A program made the position numbers and the translations under genes. A stretch of 64,000 nucleotides of DNA, taken from positions 221,234-285,233 of the forward strand of contig NZ_KE383925.1 in the NCBI RefSeq assembly GCF_000422805.1, read 5' to 3'. Below, piece after piece: positions 18,801 to 25,801 of this stretch. Origin of the DNA: Nocardioides halotolerans DSM 19273 (GTDB taxonomy: Bacteria > Actinomycetota > Actinomycetes > Propionibacteriales > Nocardioidaceae). Each line of letters opens with the position of its first letter. The stretch's first letter is position 1. The notes below the pieces were generated by a model. The model worked only from the letters and a program-made list of their open reading frames with translations, made no database searches and was not told the DNA's origin.

Positions 18801-19145
18801 GACAAGTCGCTGGCGACCAACGTGCAGCTCGGCCTCTACCAGCTCGCCGTCGACCAGGGCGCCATCGACGGCCTCCCGGGGCTCCCCGAAGGCCGGGCCG
18901 AGGCCGGCGGTGCCGAGCTGGTGCAGCTCGGCCTCCGCGACGGCGGACCCGACGCCGTCGTCCAGACGCAGGGCGCGCAGGCTGACGACGGGCCCGAGCG
19001 CACCGCGCTGCGCGGACAGCTCGCGCGCGCAGCGCAGCTGCTCCGCGCCGAGCAGTTCCCGGCGATCGTCGGCGACCAGTGCCGCGAGTGCCCGTTCGAG
19101 CCGATCTGCCCGGCCAAGAGCGCTGGCCACGTGGTGGCCCAGTGA
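15897..19145 (+). CDS. adnA: UvrD-type helicase with RecB-family nuclease domain (AdnA-like)
   Basis: This 1082-aa protein is a superfamily 1 helicase fused to a C-terminal RecB-type nuclease. Walker A is GPGTGKTT at 42-49; VFVDEYQDTD, VGDPHQSIYAFRG, TAHRAKGLEW and FYVACTRARERL are helicase motifs II, III, V and VI. The nuclease core is VVVDLKTTRS...NVQLGLYQLA. A lone Cys (TTCPTQW) and CRECPFEPIC near the end resemble the 4Fe-4S staple of AddB/AdnA nucleases. Together with the next gene it should form the AdnAB motor-nuclease that resects DNA double-strand ends. The GTG at 15897 follows ATGGAG. Confidence 0.93.
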   Translation: MTETATTYHLVRPSLTVETPVLDEQQQRVVYHDAGPLLVLAGPGTGKTTTLVEAIVRRIDEGVHPDQILALTFSRKAAEQLRDRVSARVGRTMSASIGSTFHSFAYGLIRRYAPAQLYVGPLRLLSAPEQDVVLRELLQDHPESVRWPESLRVALGTRGFAGEVHAVLSRAREKGLDGDQLAELGEREGLPELVAAGAFLEQYLTILDDRGAVDYADLIRRATIEATVHRDELRGTYAHVFVDEYQDTDSGQVALLRALAGDGRNLVAVGDPHQSIYAFRGAEVRGILDFATEFPQADGSPAEVVALGTTRRFGPRILTAAQRVAERIGLPGAIPEQARTAFLEPRAVAGDHGDGRVTVRTFDSDRAEAEHLADLLRRAHLEDGIAWDEMAVLVRSGRASIQPLRRSLGAAGVPVEVASDEVPLVRDPAALPLIDAMRVVLNLDNADVDHPDHIDAARAEALLTGPLGGLDAGDVRRLARQLRQREKAAAAAEERPPVHSRELVRLAVLAPSLLDGLEGPEVDRARAVAGLVARTRAQLDEGASAEELLWTLWSGTSWPTRLRRSVELGGGAARRAHRDLDSICALFEAAARAEETRDRVGAREFLATLVAQQIPADTLAERGARGAAVRLLTAHRAKGLEWRLVVVAHVQQDGWPDLRRRSTLLGADRIGTDGLVPATTAREMLTEERRLFYVACTRARERLVVTAVASPEDDGDQPSRFLQELGVSIEVVEGRPARTLSLGGLVSELRRTAADPAVSPALRQAAARRLARLAAETTGDRALVPMADPSTWWGTRAATRSVRPLRDPDQPVPVSASLLDAITTCPTQWFLAREAGGVTRSHQSANLGEIVHALAQRIAAGELDVTPDEAGVEALMQHVGAVWDRMEFRTPWARARELERTRAALGRFLSWHTANARTVIGIEQEFRAVVDLPDGERIRLAGYADRLELDADGRVVVVDLKTTRSKPTDKSLATNVQLGLYQLAVDQGAIDGLPGLPEGRAEAGGAELVQLGLRDGGPDAVVQTQGAQADDGPERTALRGQLARAAQLLRAEQFPAIVGDQCRECPFEPICPAKSAGHVVAQ

Positions 19146-22100
19146 GCGGCCCAGTGAGCGGCCCAGTGATCGCCCCCGCCGCGGCGCCGGCACGCGAGCT
19201 GCGCACGCCGGACGACCTCGCGGCCGCGATGGGGGCGTCCTGGGTGGCGAGCGCCCAGCAGTGGGCGGCCATCTCGGCGCCGCTGCGACCGGCCGTCGTC
19301 ATCGCCGGCGCCGGCTCGGGCAAGACCACGCTGATGGCTGCGCGGGTCGTCTTCCTCGTCCTCACCGGCCAGGTCCGGCCCGACGAGGTGCTCGGCCTCA
19401 CGTTCACCACCAAGGCCGCCAGCGAGCTGCGCGGCCGCATCCGTGACTCGCTGCTCGCCGCAGGCGCCCTCGACGAGCCGGGCCCGGGCGACGACGACGT
19501 CCTCGAGCCGACCGTGGCGACCTACAACGCCTACGCCGCCAGCCTGCTCACCGACCACGGGCTGCGCATCGGCCACGAGCCCGACACGCGCGTCATCACC
19601 GATGCGGCCCGCTACCAGCTGGGCGCGCGTGTCGTCGACCGCTACCCGGGCGAGATCGTGCAGCTCACCGACCACGCCGAGACCGCGATCCAGAACCTCC
19701 TCGCCCTCGACTCGGCGATGAGCGAGCACCTGGTCGGCCCCGACGACGTCCGTGCGTTCGACCTCGCGGAGCGCGCCGGCTTCGAGCGTGCCCACGCCGA
19801 GGAGGCGGCCGGCAATGCGCGCAAGACCTACCTCAAGCCGATCGCCGACGCGATGAGCGCGATCGACCGCCGCGGCGAGCTCCTGGGCCTGGTCGCGGCG
19901 TACCGCCGCCTGAAGGCCGACCTCGGCCTCATGGACTTCTCCGACCAGATCGAGCTCGGCGCGCGCCTCGCCTCCGCGCAGCCCGAGGTGGGCGCGCTGG
20001 AGCGGGCGCGGTTCAAGGTGGTGCTGCTCGACGAGTACCAAGACACCTCGGTCGCCCAGGCGACGATGCTCGCCAGGCTCTTCTCCGGGCCCGACCCGGC
20101 CACCGGGCGCGGGCACGCCGTGACCGCGGTGGGCGACCCCAACCAGGCGATCTACGGCTGGCGGGGTGCGTCGGTCTCCAACATCCTCGACTTCCCCGAG
20201 ACGTTCCCGGCCGCCTCGGGCGCGGTCGAGACCTACCCGCTCACTGTCAACCGCCGGTCCGAGCGCCGCATCCTCGAGGCCGCCAACCGGCTGGCCGCGC
20301 CCCTCTACGCCGCCCACGCCAGCGTCGCGCCGCTCGAGGCCAAGCCCGAGGCCGGCCCGGGCGTCGTCACCGCCGCGGTCTTCGAGACCCACCGCGAGGA
20401 GCTGGCCGCGCTGGTCGACGGGGTGCGGGCGGCGCGCACCGAGCGGTGGTCCGACATCGGGGTGCTGACGCGCGACAACCAGCACGCCGCCGAGGTGTTC
20501 GACGCGCTCACCGAGGCCGACATCCCGGTCGAGATCGTCGGTCTCTCGGGCCTGCTCCGGCTGCCCGAGGTCGCCGAGGTCGTGGCGATCCTGCGGCTGA
20601 TGCACGACGTGACCGCCAACGCCTCGCTGCTGACGCTGCTCACCGGGCCGCGCTGGGCGATCGGGCCGCGCGACCTCGGCCTGCTCAGCAACCGCGCCGC
20701 CGAGCTCGCCGGCCGCCGCGGCCGCGGAGACGACCCGGCGTCGATCACGGCGCACCTCGTGCAGATCGCCGACGGCATCGACCCGGCCGAGATCCCGTGC
20801 CTCGACGACGCCCTGGTCGACCCGGGCGACGCGGCGTACTCGCCGGAGGCGCTCGAGCGGTTCGGGCTCCTCGCGCGCGAGCTCCGGATGCTCCGCTCGC
20901 ACGTCGGCGAGCCGCTGCTCGACATCGTGCGGCGCATCATCGACACGACCGGCGCCGACGTCGAGCTGGCCTCGGCGGTCAGCTCGGCCGCACCGGCCCG
21001 GCGCGACAACCTCGACCTGTTCGTGCGGGCGGTTGCCGACTTCCAGGCCGTCGACGGCGACGTGACGCTGCCGGCGCTGCTGGCCTACCTCACCGCGGAG
21101 GACGACCAGGGCAACGGCCTCGACGTCGCGACGCCGACCTCGGCCGACTCGGTCAAGCTGCTCACCGTCCACCGCTCGAAGGGCCTCGAGTGGGCGTCGG
21201 TGTTCCTGGTCGGGGTCTGCGAGACGCGTTTCCCCGCCAACCGGTCGCGGCCGCTCTGGACGTCGTCCCCGTCCGTCCTCCCCAGTCCGCTGCGCGGTGA
21301 CGCCAAGGACCTGCCGCGGCTCCAGGGCTACGACAAGGCCGCGCTCGACGCGTTCCGCGCCGACCAGAAGTCCCACGACCGCACCGAGGAGCTGCGTCTC
21401 GGCTACGTCGCCTTCACCCGTGCCGCGCACCGGCTGTCGGTCACGTCCTACCTGTGGACGCCGCGCACGACCTGCTTCGGCCCGTCCGAATACCAGGCGA
21501 TCGTCCGCGACCTCCTGGCCGAGTGGGGCGAGCCGACGCCGCCCTGGCTCGACAAGCCCGAGCGCGGCGCCCCCAACCCCTACGACGGCGAGGACCAGTC
21601 GCGGCCGTGGCCGCCGGCCGGACCCGGCGCGGAGGTGCAGCGGCGCCTCGAGGCCGCCGCGATGGTGCGCGCCGCCGACCCGACCTTGGAGGACGACGGG
21701 CTCGACATGGTCGAGGCCGCCCGGGTCGCCGACTGGGACGCCGAGATCGAGCGGCTCGTCGCCGAGGCCCGGTCCGAGCGCAGCACAGCGGTCGCCGTAC
21801 CCCTCCCGTCGAGCCTGTCCGCGTCGGCCCTGCTGCGCCTGCGCCAGGACCCCGACTCCTTCGCCCGCGAGCTCGCGCGCCCGATGCCCAAGCCGCCGTC
21901 GCGAGCCGCCAGGTTCGGCACGCTCTTCCACGCCTGGGTCGAGGACCGCTTCGCACAGCAGCCGCTGCTCGACCCCGACGAGCTCCCCGGCCGCTACGAC
22001 ACCGGCATCGACGACGACGCCGACCTCGACGCAGTCATCGAGGCCTTCGAGAACGGGCCGTTCGCCGACCGGGTGCCGCACGCCGTCGAGGCACCGTTCG

Positions 22101-22390
22101 CGCTCGTGCTCGCGGGCGAGGTGATCCGGGGCCGGATCGACGCGATCTACGACGAGCCCGCCGCCGACGGGTCCGCAGGCTTCCTCATCGTCGACTGGAA
22201 GACCAACCGCCACGAGGACGCCGACCCGCTCCAGCTCGCCCTCTACCGGCTCGCCTGGGCCGAGCTCCGCGGCGTACCCCTCGAGCACGTGCGGGCCGCT
22301 TTCCACTACGTCCGCACCGGCACGACCGTCGAGCCCGACGACCTGCCGGACCGTCACGCGCTCGAACAGCTGGTGTACCTCGACCGCTGA
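19142..22390 (+). CDS. adnB: UvrD-type helicase with RecB-family nuclease domain (AdnB-like)
   Basis: This 1082-aa partner subunit has Walker A GAGSGKTT near residue 60, VLLDEYQDTSVAQ, GDPNQAIYGWRGAS, TVHRSKGLEW, YVAFTRAAHRL and the C-terminal nuclease core FLIVDWKTNR...LQLALYRLAW. In mycobacteria AdnA and AdnB form a heterodimer with two motors and two nucleases. The GTG start overlaps the adnA stop (GTGA). Three exact 12-base repeats (GTGAGCGGCCCA) give alternative in-frame GTG starts at 19142, 19154 and 19166, all compatible with the fold. Confidence 0.93.
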   Translation: MSGPVSGPVIAPAAAPARELRTPDDLAAAMGASWVASAQQWAAISAPLRPAVVIAGAGSGKTTLMAARVVFLVLTGQVRPDEVLGLTFTTKAASELRGRIRDSLLAAGALDEPGPGDDDVLEPTVATYNAYAASLLTDHGLRIGHEPDTRVITDAARYQLGARVVDRYPGEIVQLTDHAETAIQNLLALDSAMSEHLVGPDDVRAFDLAERAGFERAHAEEAAGNARKTYLKPIADAMSAIDRRGELLGLVAAYRRLKADLGLMDFSDQIELGARLASAQPEVGALERARFKVVLLDEYQDTSVAQATMLARLFSGPDPATGRGHAVTAVGDPNQAIYGWRGASVSNILDFPETFPAASGAVETYPLTVNRRSERRILEAANRLAAPLYAAHASVAPLEAKPEAGPGVVTAAVFETHREELAALVDGVRAARTERWSDIGVLTRDNQHAAEVFDALTEADIPVEIVGLSGLLRLPEVAEVVAILRLMHDVTANASLLTLLTGPRWAIGPRDLGLLSNRAAELAGRRGRGDDPASITAHLVQIADGIDPAEIPCLDDALVDPGDAAYSPEALERFGLLARELRMLRSHVGEPLLDIVRRIIDTTGADVELASAVSSAAPARRDNLDLFVRAVADFQAVDGDVTLPALLAYLTAEDDQGNGLDVATPTSADSVKLLTVHRSKGLEWASVFLVGVCETRFPANRSRPLWTSSPSVLPSPLRGDAKDLPRLQGYDKAALDAFRADQKSHDRTEELRLGYVAFTRAAHRLSVTSYLWTPRTTCFGPSEYQAIVRDLLAEWGEPTPPWLDKPERGAPNPYDGEDQSRPWPPAGPGAEVQRRLEAAAMVRAADPTLEDDGLDMVEAARVADWDAEIERLVAEARSERSTAVAVPLPSSLSASALLRLRQDPDSFARELARPMPKPPSRAARFGTLFHAWVEDRFAQQPLLDPDELPGRYDTGIDDDADLDAVIEAFENGPFADRVPHAVEAPFALVLAGEVIRGRIDAIYDEPAADGSAGFLIVDWKTNRHEDADPLQLALYRLAWAELRGVPLEHVRAAFHYVRTGTTVEPDDLPDRHALEQLVYLDR

Positions 22391-22408
22391 TCGACGCCCG
22401 CGGGCGGG

Positions 22409-22655
22409 GTGGCGGTGAGTGAGCAACCTGGAGAGGTCGCGCCGCCCAGGTCCGAGGTTGCTGGCTGACCGCTGCCCCGGGCCGCGACGGGGTGGCGGTC
22501 ACCAGACAACGTGGAGAGGCCGCGGTGGCCGGCTCGGAGGTTGCTGGCTGACCGCTGCCCGGGGCCGCGGGCGGAGTGGCGGTCACCAGGCAACCTGGAG
22601 AGGCCGCGCCGCCCAGGTCGGAGGTTGCTGGCTGACCGCTGCCCCGGGCCGAAGC
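22409..22655. repeat. Second 83-bp palindromic repeat array, three units
   Basis: Three units of the family seen at 7.1-7.4 kb lie between the convergent adnB and flavin monooxygenase genes. The right arm GGTTGCTGGCTGACCGCTG recurs at 22456, 22539 and 22623 (spacing 83 and 84). Left arms read GCGGTGAGTGAGCAACCT or GCGGTCACCAGGCAACCT. The internal loop differs from the first array, while the arms are kept, so pairing appears to be what is conserved. No gene is seen in this stretch. Confidence 0.85.
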
Positions 22656-22671
22656 GGGAGCACACGACCGC

Positions 22672-23736
22672 TCAGGCGCTGACCGCGTCGCCCTCGGTGT
22701 CCCGCGCCAGCCACGCGGCGACACCACGGGCCGCGACCCGGCCGGCGCGGTTGGCGCCGATGGTGCTGGCCGACGGGCCGTAGCCGACGAGCTGCACCCT
22801 CGGGTCGGCGACCGCCGTGGTGCCGTCGAGCCGGATGCCGCCGTGCTCGGACCGCAGGCGCAGCGGCGCGAGGTGGCCGACCGCCGGCCGGAAACCCGTG
22901 GCCCAGAGGATGACGTCGGCCGGCCAGAGCGCACCGTCGGGCATCCGCACGCCGCCGGGCTCGACGGCGGTGAACATCGGGTGCCGTTCGTAGGCGCCGA
23001 GCCGCTCGGCCTCGCGTTCCTGCTCGCGCAGCGCGAGCCCGGTGACGCTCACGACGCTGGCGGGCGGGAGACCGCGGCGCACGCGCTCCTCGACGAGCGC
23101 GACCGCAGCCCGACCGACCTCGGGGGTGAAGTCGTCGGTGCGCCACACCGGGGCGCGGCGGGTCACCCAGAGGGTGTCGGCGGCCACCGGGGCGATCTCG
23201 CCGAGCAGCTGTACGGCGGACGCGCCGCCGCCGACGACCACCACCCGGCGGCCGCGGAAGGCCTCCGGCCCCGGGTAGTCGTGCGGGTGCAGCTGGCGCC
23301 CGCGGAAGGTGTCGGCGCCCGGGTAGGCCGGGACGAACGGCCGCGACCACGTGCCCGTCGCGTTGACGACCGTGCGGGTGAGCCAGCGGCGCTCGCCCGC
23401 TCGCACCTCGAGCAGCCCGTCGTCGGCCTCGACGACCGCGTCGACCCGCACCGGCCTCAGCACCGGCAGCCCGTGGGTCCGTTCGTAGTCGGCGAAGTAC
23501 GCCGCGACGACCTCGTTGGCCCGCCCCTCGTCCTCGGCGAGCGGCTCCGCGCCGGGCAGCGCGGCGATGCCGTGGACGTCGCGCATGGTGAGCGAGTCCC
23601 AGCGGTGCTGCCAGGCGCCGCCGGGCTCGGCGTCGGCGTCGAGCACGACATGCGGGATGCCCCGGCGCTGCAGGTGGTACGACGACGACAGCCCTGCCTG
23701 GCCCGCGCCGATCACCACCGAGTCGAGGACGTCCAC
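22672..23736 (-). CDS. Flavin-containing monooxygenase-like FAD/NADPH oxidoreductase
   Basis: This 354-aa two-dinucleotide-binding protein has FAD-binding VVIGAGQAGLSSS at residues 8-20, PGGAWQHRWDSL, the second Rossmann motif RVVVVGGGASAVQLLGEIAP near 165 and ATGFRPAVGHL near the end. This is typical of flavin monooxygenases and related cation-transport-associated proteins (CzcO-like). The FMO fingerprint FxGxxxHxxxY is replaced by TFRGRQLHPHDYP. It starts with GTG. The substrate is unknown; the gene interrupts an otherwise conserved adnB-nudC neighbourhood. Confidence 0.88.
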   Translation of the reverse strand: MDVLDSVVIGAGQAGLSSSYHLQRRGIPHVVLDADAEPGGAWQHRWDSLTMRDVHGIAALPGAEPLAEDEGRANEVVAAYFADYERTHGLPVLRPVRVDAVVEADDGLLEVRAGERRWLTRTVVNATGTWSRPFVPAYPGADTFRGRQLHPHDYPGPEAFRGRRVVVVGGGASAVQLLGEIAPVAADTLWVTRRAPVWRTDDFTPEVGRAAVALVEERVRRGLPPASVVSVTGLALREQEREAERLGAYERHPMFTAVEPGGVRMPDGALWPADVILWATGFRPAVGHLAPLRLRSEHGGIRLDGTTAVADPRVQLVGYGPSASTIGANRAGRVAARGVAAWLARDTEGDAVSA

Positions 23737-23800
23737 GTCGGGTGAACGCCGTCGCCCTCCGAGTTAGTCCGGGCGGAAGCCCACGCGACCAGCGCCCGGA

Positions 23801-24502
23801 TCAGCCGAGGCCGGCGGCCAGCGCGATCTCGACCATGTCGCCGAACGTGCGCTCCCGCTCGTCGGCCGTGGTCTCCTCGCCGGTGACGATGTGGTCGGAG
23901 ACCGTGCAGATCGCCAGCGCGCGGCGCCCGTGGCCGGCCGCGATCGTGTAGAGCACCGAGGCCTCCATCTCGATCGCGAGCACGCCGTGCTCGACCATCC
24001 GGGTCATGAGCTCCGGTCGCGCGGCGTAGAACGAGTCGCCGCTGAAGATCAGGCCGACGTGCACGTCGTCGCGGTCTCCCGCGGCGCCGGCCGCCGCAGC
24101 GAGCAGGCCGAAGTCGGCGACAGGGGCGTAGTCGAGCCCTTCGAAGCGGATCCGGTTCATGCCCGAGTCGGTGCACGCGCCCGACGCGATCACGATGTCG
24201 CGGATCTTCACCTTCTCGGTGAGCGCCCCGGCCGAGCCGACGCGGATGACCGACTGCACGTCGTACTCCCGGAACAGCTCGGTCGCGTAGATCGCCAGCG
24301 ACGGCTGGCCCATGCCCGAGCCCTGCACCGACACGCGCTGGCCGCGCCAGGTGCCGGTGAAGCCGAGCATGCCGCGGACCTCGGTGTAGCAGCGCGCGTC
24401 GTCGAGGAACGTCTCGGCGATCCACTTCGCCCGCAGCGGGTCGCCGGGCATGAGGACGAGGGGTGCGATGTCGCCGGCAGCGGCTCCGATGTGGGTGCTC
24501 AC
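23801..24502 (-). CDS. deoD: Purine-nucleoside phosphorylase (DeoD type)
   Basis: This 233-aa protein is of the standard size for hexameric DeoD phosphorylases. It has LVLMPGDPLRAKWIAE, GMLGFTGTWRG, SVQGSGMGQPSLAIYATEL, VIRVGSAGAL, VSGDSFY-like LIFSGDSFYA, IEMEASVLY and the catalytic Asp loop ICTVSDHIVTGEE. It splits purine nucleosides to base and ribose-1-phosphate in nucleoside salvage. The GTG start at 24502 is preceded at seven bases by a TAGTCT -10 box on the minus strand, so the mRNA is probably leaderless. It is divergent from nudC. Confidence 0.95.
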   Translation of the reverse strand: MSTHIGAAAGDIAPLVLMPGDPLRAKWIAETFLDDARCYTEVRGMLGFTGTWRGQRVSVQGSGMGQPSLAIYATELFREYDVQSVIRVGSAGALTEKVKIRDIVIASGACTDSGMNRIRFEGLDYAPVADFGLLAAAAGAAGDRDDVHVGLIFSGDSFYAARPELMTRMVEHGVLAIEMEASVLYTIAAGHGRRALAICTVSDHIVTGEETTADERERTFGDMVEIALAAGLG

Positions 24503-24509
24503 TGGCGGG

Positions 24510-24519
24510 AGACTAACGT
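24510..24519. promoter_or_regulatory. Overlapping divergent -10 boxes of deoD and nudC
   Basis: On the minus strand TAGTCT (24515-24510) lies seven bases before the deoD GTG; on the plus strand TAACGT (24514-24519) lies seven bases before the nudC GTG. The two boxes share the two central bases at 24514-24515. Both starts therefore probably arise from one ten-base element, and each promoter's -35 region lies inside the other gene. Confidence 0.6.
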
Positions 24520-24526
24520 CAGGCAG

Positions 24527-25435
24527 GTGGACTACCAGCACCAGCGCTTGGCCGCCGGCGCCCACGACCGCATCGCCGTACGGCGCCGCGACGACGCCTG
24601 GCTCGAGGAGCGGTGGGCCGACCCCGACACCCGGGTCCTGGTCGTCTCCGGCACCCGCGTGCGGCCCCGCGACGGCCGGATCCCCTGGGTCACCGCGCAG
24701 GAGGCGCCGGACGGGGTCCGGGTGCTGCTGGGCGAGAACGACGGCCGCGCGTGGTTCGCGCTCGTCACAGGCCCGGAGGCGGCGCAGGAGGCCAAGGACG
24801 AGTGGTTCCCTCTGCGCGGTGTCCTCCCGCACCTCGCCGGCGACGGCCTGGCGCAGGCCCCGCTGGTCTTCCACGCGCTGGGGCTGGCCGAGTGGCTGTG
24901 GGCCACGCGCTACTGCCCGCGCTGCGGCGAGCCGCTGGCCCCGCGAGCCGCGGGGCACGAGCTGGCCTGCCCCCACGGGCACGTGCAGTTCCCCCGCAGC
25001 GACCCGGCGGTGATCATGGTCGTCACGTCGGGCGAGCCGGGCAGCGCTGACGAGCGTTGCCTCCTGGGCCGCCAGGCGTCCTGGCCGGAGGGCCGCTACT
25101 CGACCCTGGCGGGCTTCTGCGAGCCGGGGGAGACGCTGGAGGACGCCGTACGCCGGGAGGTGCTCGAGGAGACCGGTGTCGTCGTGGGCGACGTGGAGTA
25201 CTTCGGCAACCAGCCGTGGCCGCTGCCGGCGAGCCTGATGCTCGGGTTCATCGGGCGCGCAGTGTCGGAGGTCATCAACGTCGACAACGACGAGATCGAC
25301 GACGCGCGCTGGTTCACCCGCGCGGACATGAAGGCGGGCGCCGAGGTGGGTGAGCTGGTGCTGCCCGGCGGCGTCTCGATCAGCCGGTCACTCGTCGAGC
25401 ACTGGTACGGCGGGCCGCTGCCCGGCCAGTGGTGA
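24527..25435 (+). CDS. nudC: NAD(+)/NADH pyrophosphatase (NudC)
   Basis: This 302-aa Nudix hydrolase cleaves NADH, and in many species NAD-capped RNA, to NMN(H) and AMP. It has an N-terminal domain, a zinc ribbon (CPRCGEPL...ACPHG) near residue 130, the Nudix box GFCEPGETLEDAVRREVLEE, and the NudC-specific SQPWPFPxS equivalent NQPWPLPASLMLGF. The GTG at 24527 has no Shine-Dalgarno and follows a TAACGT box, consistent with a leaderless transcript. Its position between adnB and uvrD2 resembles the mycobacterial order. Confidence 0.95.
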   Translation: MDYQHQRLAAGAHDRIAVRRRDDAWLEERWADPDTRVLVVSGTRVRPRDGRIPWVTAQEAPDGVRVLLGENDGRAWFALVTGPEAAQEAKDEWFPLRGVLPHLAGDGLAQAPLVFHALGLAEWLWATRYCPRCGEPLAPRAAGHELACPHGHVQFPRSDPAVIMVVTSGEPGSADERCLLGRQASWPEGRYSTLAGFCEPGETLEDAVRREVLEETGVVVGDVEYFGNQPWPLPASLMLGFIGRAVSEVINVDNDEIDDARWFTRADMKAGAEVGELVLPGGVSISRSLVEHWYGGPLPGQW

Positions 25436-25466
25436 GCCGGGCGCCGGACGCCGACGTCAGCCGGCG

Positions 25467-25718
25467 TCAGCCGACGAGCGCGGCGAGCTTGTCCTTGACC
25501 TGCGCGAGCGAGGGGTTCGTCTGCGCGGTGCCGTCGCTGTAGACCAGCGTCGGGACGGTCTGGTTGCCGCCGTTGGCGGACTCGACGATCTTCGCCGCCT
25601 CCGGCACCTGCTCGATGTCGACGACGTCATAGCTGATGCCCTCACGGTCGAGCTGGCTCTTGAGCCGGTGGCAGTAACCGCACCACGGGGTCGTGTACAT
25701 CGTGAAGCCTGCGCTCAT
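25467..25718 (-). CDS. mrx1: Mycoredoxin/glutaredoxin-like thiol-disulfide protein
   Basis: This 83-aa single-domain protein has the active site TTPWCGYCHRLK (C13 and C16), the cis-Pro stretch TVPTLVYSDG and the thioredoxin-fold C-terminus. In actinobacteria such proteins reduce mycothiol-mixed disulfides. It lies between nudC and uvrD2, as the mycoredoxin Rv3198A does in M. tuberculosis (gene order recalled, not searched). The start at 25718 gives the usual family length. A basic upstream extension to 25784 is not conserved in this fold. Confidence 0.9.
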   Translation of the reverse strand: MSAGFTMYTTPWCGYCHRLKSQLDREGISYDVVDIEQVPEAAKIVESANGGNQTVPTLVYSDGTAQTNPSLAQVKDKLAALVG

Positions 25719-25741
25719 CAGGGGGTGTCGCCTCCGGCATC

Positions 25742-25747
25742 TAGGGT
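25742..25747 (+). promoter_or_regulatory. -10 box (TAGGGT) of uvrD2
   Basis: TAGGGT lies 12 bases before a TTG at 25760 and 54 bases before the preferred TTG at 25802. It implies a short leader of about 48 bases if the latter is the start. Confidence 0.5.
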
Positions 25748-25801
25748 GAATCGAAGCTGTTGCAAGCACCTGGAGAACCACCACCCCGCCGGAGTTGTTC
25801 C

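Noticed and set aside
18836..22426. A long open frame (about 1196 codons) on the minus strand opposite adnB
   Set aside because: High-GC coding sequence gives long antisense frames. It overlaps a full UvrD-RecB gene, has a low-complexity Arg/Gly/Val-rich product and no motif.
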